Assembly: GCA_023230175.1 (NCBI GenBank)
Contig: JALNXV010000179.1
Location: 1-7,254, forward strand
Direction: 5' to 3'
Source: Candidatus Cloacimonadota bacterium
GTDB lineage: Bacteria; Cloacimonadota; Cloacimonadia; Cloacimonadales; WRIO01
DNA: 7,254 bases
Shown: positions 7,202-7,254 of the stretch, one piece after another
Numbering within the stretch: position 1 is the first letter of the stretch
How the letters are laid out: each line of letters opens with the position of its first letter
Made by a program: the position numbers and the translations under genes
Notes under the pieces: generated by a model
Databases searched by the model: none
The model's input: the letters and a program-made list of their open reading frames with translations, nothing else
What the model was told of the DNA's origin: nothing

Positions 7202-7254
7202 ATGAAAGTATTTTCAGTAATAGGACTTCACAATAGCGGTAAAACTACTTGTGT
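7202..7254 (+). CDS. P-loop NTPase, probably MobB-like (3'-truncated by window edge)
   Basis: Only the first 17 codons are present. They read MKVFSVIGLHNSGKTTC, a beta strand followed by a P-loop (GLHNSGKT, residues 8-15) placed at the extreme N-terminus. This layout, with MKVFSVIG and an NSGKTT loop, is what MobB, the GTP-binding accessory protein of molybdopterin guanine dinucleotide cofactor synthesis, usually shows. Other short P-loop proteins with N-terminal Walker A motifs (kinases, small GTPase-like proteins) cannot be excluded from so little sequence. The gene begins 10 nt after the tamB stop with its own strong Shine-Dalgarno, so it is probably co-transcribed with tamB. A functional link to the envelope genes is not implied by the sequence. 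Confidence 0.5.
   Translation, partial: MKVFSVIGLHNSGKTTC

Overview
The window is an AT-rich stretch (roughly 30% GC or lower by eye) from a bacterium with an outer membrane. It encodes parts of two lipid- and outer-membrane-related machines: an Mla-type phospholipid ABC transporter (MlaE permease, MlaF ATPase) and a TamA/TamB pair (an Omp85 barrel plus a giant inner-membrane-anchored AsmA-like bridge). All genes are on the + strand and use the standard code. Three of the four visible start regions carry Shine-Dalgarno sequences (GGAG/AGGAG). Typical Bacteroidota mostly lack these, so I lean toward a low-GC member of another Gram-negative lineage, perhaps FCB-related (a Cloacimonadota-like organism is one possibility). 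The taxonomic guess is weak.

Layout: (1) 2-472, the C-terminal part of MlaE, cut by the left edge. (2) 484-1224, complete MlaF with all ABC motifs, 11 nt after mlaE. (3) 1225-1310, an 86-nt AT-rich gap with a perfect 9-bp inverted repeat and no Shine-Dalgarno for the next gene. (4) 1311-3173, a TamA-like Omp85 protein: signal peptide, three POTRA-like domains and a C-terminal barrel. (5) 3175-7191, TamB, beginning 1 nt after the tamA stop. (6) 7202-7254, the first 17 codons of a P-loop protein that resembles MobB, 10 nt after tamB.

How it fits together: by family knowledge, MlaE and MlaF form an inner-membrane ABC core that normally drives lipid movement through an MCE protein (MlaD). TamB spans the periplasm as a hydrophobic groove docked on TamA in the outer membrane and is implicated in phospholipid transport to the outer membrane. 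In this window the usual mlaD position after mlaF is taken by tamA-tamB, so an ABC lipid transporter core sits directly beside a non-ABC lipid bridge. That arrangement is the most interesting feature here. The other points are small: a Lys in place of the near-invariant Arg of the Omp85 loop-6 motif, A9 tracts in tamA (one right after its start codon), and the palindrome between the two gene pairs. No RNA genes, mobile elements, CRISPR arrays or clear terminators were seen, and no uncovered stretch exceeds 86 nt.
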